A DNA stretch of 9,252 bases from Solirubrobacterales bacterium (GTDB lineage: Bacteria; Actinomycetota; Thermoleophilia; Solirubrobacterales; Solirubrobacteraceae). Where the stretch lies: assembly GCA_003151895.1 (NCBI GenBank), contig PLYX01000062.1, positions 44,682 through 53,933 of the forward strand, read 5' to 3'. The position numbers and the translations under genes are program-made. Shown in pieces: positions 6,875-9,252 of this stretch (position 1 is its first letter; each line of letters opens with the position of its first letter). Below the pieces are notes generated by a model. That model did no database searches, was not told the DNA's origin, and saw only the letters and a program-made list of their open reading frames with translations.

Positions 6875-7276
6875 TCAGCTGCCGTAGACGTGCACGTGCT
6901 CCGGGTCGATCCGCACGATCAAGCGCTGTTCGCCGGGCTGGCGCAGCGGGTAGGACTCCTGTCCCATGTACTTCATCGCGAGCGCGTCGATGTGCTCGTC
7001 GGCCCCGTCCGTCGTGCGCTCGCCGACGCGTCCGCGGATCGTGACGTACTCGTAGGGGTTCTCCATGTTCTGCACGGTCAGCGTCACGCGCGGGTCGCGC
7101 TGCAGGTTGCGCGGCCAGGCGCGCCCCTCGGCGGTGTTCAGCACTGGGCGACCGTCCTGCACGTCGACCCATGTGGGCGCTGCGTGTACCGATCCGTCAG
7201 GGCGGATGGTGGACACGACACAGAAGTTCTTCGCTTTCAGCAGTTCCTCGGCGCGGCCTTCGATCGCTGGGCTCAT
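6875..7276 (-). CDS. PPOX-class flavin/F420-dependent oxidoreductase (Rv1155-like)
   Basis: 133 residues forming one split-barrel domain of the pyridoxamine-5'-phosphate oxidase-like superfamily, at its usual short length. Visible signatures are FCVVSTIRPDGSVHAAPTWV (the first two strands, typical of actinobacterial members), then RAWPRNLQRDPRVTLTV, where the basic residues face the cofactor phosphate, then YVTIRGRV and the closing RLIVRIDPEHVHVYG. Mycobacterial relatives of this type (Rv1155 group) bind coenzyme F420; FMN or heme use also occurs in the superfamily, so the cofactor remains inferred. The substrate is unknown. The ATG at 7276 has AAGGGG five bases upstream, a good site. It lies 58 bp downstream of the lipoprotein gene on the same strand and is probably co-transcribed with it. 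Confidence 0.88.
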   Translation of the reverse strand: MSPAIEGRAEELLKAKNFCVVSTIRPDGSVHAAPTWVDVQDGRPVLNTAEGRAWPRNLQRDPRVTLTVQNMENPYEYVTIRGRVGERTTDGADEHIDALAMKYMGQESYPLRQPGEQRLIVRIDPEHVHVYGS

Positions 7277-7334
7277 CGGATCCCCTTCCGGGTTAGAGAG
7301 GTGTCTCCAAGCAATGTACCCGCCGTGGGCGTCC

Positions 7335-8036
7335 CTACTGCCTGCTCGTGCCGGTATTCGAGTTGGCCGGTGGAATCGGATTCAGCGGGACGAGGCGACC
7401 GTTGTTCAGCTGGAAGCGCACCGTCGCCTGCCCCGCGCCCGGGCAGCACAGCGGGTCGTGCGGTCGGTAGAGAGCGTAGGCGAGCGTCACTTCGGTGTCG
7501 CTCTGTCCCACCACCTTCACGCTCGCGCTCGGTTCGCTCGTATCGGTCCCGATGTAGTGGTCGCCGACGAAGAAGAACGCCTGCTGCGCATAGCCGTCAC
7601 CCGATCCGGTGTGAGTCGCGACGAGCACACGCAAGGTCTGTCCCGAGTGGTAGTCGGAGCTGTTGTTCGCGGTGAACCCGCGGGCTTTGACCACGGCCAG
7701 CGCCCCGCTCAAGCCTTCGGCGCTCGTGGGCTGTTTTGTGAACGCCGGCGCGGTGCTCGTGCGCGTCGCTTCTTTGCCTCCCGGCGCAGTCGTGCTCGTG
7801 CTCGTGGTTTTGGGGGAGGAGGGGGTGCTGCCCGTGGTCGTCGTGCTCCGCGCGGTAGTCCCGGCGGTCGTGGCGCTGGATACCGACACCGTCTTCGTGC
7901 CCCCCGACCCGCAGCCGGCCAGCGCCAGCGCGCCCGCGGCCAGACCGGCGAGCAGCATCCGACGTCGCTTGCTCGTGCTCGTCGTGGCGACCCGGCTCGT
8001 CGTGGCGACCCGGCTCGTCGTGGCAATCTGGCTCAT
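7335..8036 (-). CDS. LppP/LprE-family lipoprotein
   Basis: 233 residues from ATG 8036 (AGGA eight bases upstream); a GTG at 8060 in frame would add eight residues and is nearly as good. The long N-terminal region consists of a tandem hexapeptide (QIATTS, RVATTS, RVATTS) ending in KRRR. A hydrophobic stretch MLLAGLAAGALALAGC follows, with a lipobox LAGC (Cys at residue 42), so the mature protein should be lipid-anchored on the outer face of the membrane. About 60 Ser/Thr-rich residues form a wall-spanning linker. The C-terminal half shows GSGDGYAQQAFFFVGDHYIG, VTLAYALYRPHDPLCCPGAG and TVRFQLNNGRLVPLNPIPP, which I recognise as the LppP/LprE domain of actinobacterial lipoproteins. Its role is not established. 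The adjacent CC pair may form a disulfide. The gene is followed by the PPOX gene and faces away from the exporter. Confidence 0.85.
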   Translation of the reverse strand: MSQIATTSRVATTSRVATTSTSKRRRMLLAGLAAGALALAGCGSGGTKTVSVSSATTAGTTARSTTTTGSTPSSPKTTSTSTTAPGGKEATRTSTAPAFTKQPTSAEGLSGALAVVKARGFTANNSSDYHSGQTLRVLVATHTGSGDGYAQQAFFFVGDHYIGTDTSEPSASVKVVGQSDTEVTLAYALYRPHDPLCCPGAGQATVRFQLNNGRLVPLNPIPPANSNTGTSRQ

Positions 8037-8052
8037 CGTGGCAATCCTATTC
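7981..8052. repeat. Four-copy 18-bp in-frame tandem repeat in the lipoprotein N-terminus
   Basis: Units 7981-7998 and 7999-8016 are identical (GTCGTGGCGACCCGGCTC). Unit 8017-8034 differs at three bases, and unit 8035-8052 is further diverged (ATCGTGGCAATCCTATTC). On the minus strand they encode RVATTS, RVATTS, QIATTS and the degenerate RIATMS ahead of the signal peptide core. The decay from identical to degenerate suggests growth by slippage or unequal crossover at the downstream side. Confidence 0.9.
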
Positions 8053-8199
8053 GTCCTCACTTGCCCTCATCCTCGCATTGGGTCTCTCGTTGCGCGCCGG
8101 TTGCTCCTCTCGGAGGGGCTCGTCGCGGCGGCTGCCTCGGTCTCAAACCAGCGGGAGTCCTTCGGAGCATGAGAAGAACAGCCCATCCCCCAAAAATTA

Positions 8200-8213
8200 T
8201 TAGCGACTGCTAA
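8200..8213. promoter_or_regulatory. Inverted repeat in an AT-rich patch, candidate operator
   Basis: TTAGC (8200-8204), GACT, GCTAA (8209-8213) is a perfect 5-4-5 inverted repeat, of the size and type bound by MarR/TetR-like repressors. It sits in the most AT-rich patch of the window (about 8191-8216), between the divergent lipoprotein and exporter genes and 42 bp before the first ATG of the exporter leader. TAAACT at 8211-8216 (plus) and AATAAT at 8202-8197 (minus, with TTTCGC 17 bp upstream) are possible -10 elements overlapping it. No regulator gene is in the window, so the binding protein is unknown. Confidence 0.45.
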
Positions 8214-8255
8214 ACTAGAGCGAAAGGGCCGAACACAAGCATGGGAGATCGCCAC

Positions 8256-8315
8256 ATGACGGCCACACGCAGAAACTGGACGCTCGGCCCACCGCGAGCA
8301 CGGAGACCCATATGA
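8256..8315 (+). CDS. Short upstream reading frame (19 codons) coupled to the exporter gene
   Basis: ATG 8256 is preceded by GGAGA seven bases upstream. The frame encodes MTATRRNWTLGPPRARRPI and ends in TGA at 8313-8315, overlapping the exporter ATG at 8312-8314 (ATGA). Its first eleven residues are the same as those of the exporter. It may act as a leader peptide that controls or feeds ribosomes to the exporter by coupled termination and restart, or it may simply be the relic of a local duplication. An in-frame ATG at 8241 would add five residues but lacks a site. Expression is not shown; the call rests on the ribosome binding site, the identical peptide and the overlap. Confidence 0.45.
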   Translation: MTATRRNWTLGPPRARRPI

Positions 8316-8344
8316 CAGCCACACGCCGCAACTGGACGCTCGGG
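8256..8344 (+). repeat. Direct repeat duplicating the exporter start region
   Basis: The 33 bases 8256-8288 recur at 8312-8344, offset 56 bp, with 29 identical positions. All four differences are silent in the shared reading frame: ACG/ACA (Thr), AGA/CGC (Arg, two bases) and GGC/GGG (Gly). A GGAGA ribosome binding site precedes each copy, at 8244-8248 and 8302-8306. Confidence 0.9.
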
Positions 8345-9252
8345 ATCGTCTCCGTGGCGCTGTTCATGGTGGTGCTCGACAACCTCGTCGTGTCGGTCGC
8401 CCTGCCGAGCATCAGGCGCGACTTCGGAGCCTCAATCCAGTCGCTCGAGTGGACCGTCAACGCGTACGTGCTCGCCTACGCCGTGCTGCTGCTCACCGGC
8501 GCCGCGCTCGGCGATCGCTTCGGGCGCAAGCGCATGTTCGTCGCCGGGCTGTCGCTGTTCACCGCCGCCTCGGCCGCCGCCGCGCTCGCCCCGACAAGCG
8601 ACCTGCTGGTCGCCGCCCGCGCCATCCAGGGGGCCGGCGCCGCGATCGTGACCCCGCTCACGCTCACGCTGCTCGCCGACGCCTTCCCGGCGCAGCGGCG
8701 CGGGCTCGCGCTCGGGGTGTGGTCGGGCATCTCCGGCACCGCCGTGGCGATTGGCCCGCTCGTGGGAGGCGCCGTCGTGCAGGGCATCTCCTGGCACTGG
8801 ATCTTCTGGCTGAACGTCCCCATCGGCCTCGTCCTGCTCCCCGTAGCCCTGCGCCGGCTCTCAGAGAGCCGTGGCCCCTACGGCGCGCTCGACCTCCCCG
8901 GCCTCCTGCTCGCCGGCGCCGGCGCCTTCGGGATCGTGTTCGGGCTCGTGCGCTCCCAGTCGCTCGGCTGGATGAGCCCCACGATCCTCGCCTCACTGAT
9001 CGGCGGCGCGCTGCTGCTCGCCGCGTTCGTCCTCTGGGAGCTGCGCGCTTCCGAGCCGATGCTCCCGATGAGCTTCTTCGCCAAGCGCTCGTTCGCCGTC
9101 ACCAACGTGGTGTCGCTCAGCATGTACTTCGGCATGTTCGGCTCGATCTTCTTCCTCTCCCAGTACATGCAGAACGTGCTTGGAAACACGCCCCTTCAGG
9201 CCGGCCTGAAGCTGCTCGTGTGGACCGGCGCCTCGATGGTGGTGGCTCCCTT
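8312..9252 (+). CDS. DHA2-family MFS multidrug exporter (EmrB/QacA type), 5' part
   Basis: The first 313 residues; the gene continues past the right edge. Hydrophobic segments indicate nine complete membrane helices and part of a tenth, fitting the 14-helix drug:H+ antiporter (DHA2) family. Motifs are LDNLVVSVALPSI in helix 1 (Asp23), GAALGDRFGRKR (residues 63-74, MFS motif A), the helix 4 segment RAIQGAGAAIVTP, and antiporter motif C as GISGTAVAIGPLVGG in helix 5 (139-153). HWIFWLNVPIGLVLLP in helix 6 is typical of EmrB/QacA transporters. Such proteins export hydrophobic drugs or metabolites in exchange for protons. ATG 8312 has GGAGA five bases upstream and overlaps the stop of the short upstream frame. 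A possible operator lies upstream at 8200-8213. The substrate cannot be told from sequence. Confidence 0.93.
   Translation, partial: MTATRRNWTLGIVSVALFMVVLDNLVVSVALPSIRRDFGASIQSLEWTVNAYVLAYAVLLLTGAALGDRFGRKRMFVAGLSLFTAASAAAALAPTSDLLVAARAIQGAGAAIVTPLTLTLLADAFPAQRRGLALGVWSGISGTAVAIGPLVGGAVVQGISWHWIFWLNVPIGLVLLPVALRRLSESRGPYGALDLPGLLLAGAGAFGIVFGLVRSQSLGWMSPTILASLIGGALLLAAFVLWELRASEPMLPMSFFAKRSFAVTNVVSLSMYFGMFGSIFFLSQYMQNVLGNTPLQAGLKLLVWTGASMVVAP

Noticed and set aside
7740..7910. Low-complexity stretch resembling a repeat array
   Set aside because: It is the codon-level echo of the Ser/Thr-rich linker of the lipoprotein, with no regular unit and no CRISPR-like spacing.
8103..8119. Hairpin GCTCCTC-TCG-GAGGGGC in the leader of the lipoprotein gene
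   Set aside because: Contains a G-T wobble and a three-base loop, with no conserved element or alternative fold around it; expected by chance in such GC-rich DNA.
7065..8213. 382-codon plus-strand frame opposite the PPOX and lipoprotein genes
   Set aside because: Low-complexity Arg/Gly-rich product; the minus strand has two well-supported genes with good starts.

Overview
The window is a GC-rich, densely packed piece of bacterial chromosome. The gene mix is a benzoylformate decarboxylase-like enzyme, an Rv0785-type FAD dehydrogenase, a secreted GH76 protein, an Rv1155-type PPOX/F420 protein, an LppP/LprE-type lipoprotein, a CHAD protein and a DHA2 drug exporter. Together with frequent GTG/TTG starts, this suggests a high-GC actinobacterium, possibly of the Thermoleophilia/Solirubrobacterales kind. 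That placement is inference from gene content; no rRNA or tRNA gene is present to settle it. I see no CRISPR array, insertion sequence, phage gene, tRNA or rRNA.

Layout. (1) Bases 1-1988, minus strand: a two-gene unit in which a thiamine-diphosphate enzyme (390-1988, GTG start) is followed after 43 bp by an FAD-dependent dehydrogenase that runs off the left edge. (2) Bases 2076-3521, plus strand, divergent from it: a secreted GH76 (alpha-1,6-mannanase family) protein, closed by a strong hairpin at 3541-3564. (3) Bases 3602-4075, plus strand: greA. (4) Minus strand: a CHAD protein (5671-6507), then a membrane-bound GGDEF diguanylate cyclase (3950-5617) whose 3' end overlaps the 3' end of greA by 126 bp. 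(5) A small putative zinc-binding protein (6555-6839, plus), divergent from the CHAD gene. (6) Minus strand: a lipoprotein (about 8036-7335), then a PPOX-family flavin/F420 protein (7276-6875). (7) From 8256, plus strand: a short upstream reading frame coupled to a DHA2-family exporter that runs off the right edge.

How the genes work together. The two left-hand genes look like a small catabolic operon for a 2-oxo acid or related aromatic substrate. The GH76 protein acts outside the cell on mannan-type polymers. greA is housekeeping. The CHAD protein (polyphosphate-associated family) and the cyclase (c-di-GMP) are adjacent and co-directional, but nothing shows a functional link. The lipoprotein and PPOX genes are probably co-transcribed.

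Most unusual feature. The ribosome-binding site, start codon and first eleven codons of the exporter are present twice, 56 bp apart. The two copies encode the same eleven residues although four bases differ. The upstream copy forms a 19-codon frame whose TGA overlaps the exporter's ATG. An AT-rich patch with the inverted repeat TTAGC-N4-GCTAA lies upstream and is a plausible operator. Second in interest are an in-frame 18-bp tandem repeat at the start of the lipoprotein and the altered active-site positions of the decarboxylase. I found no obvious new multi-gene system.
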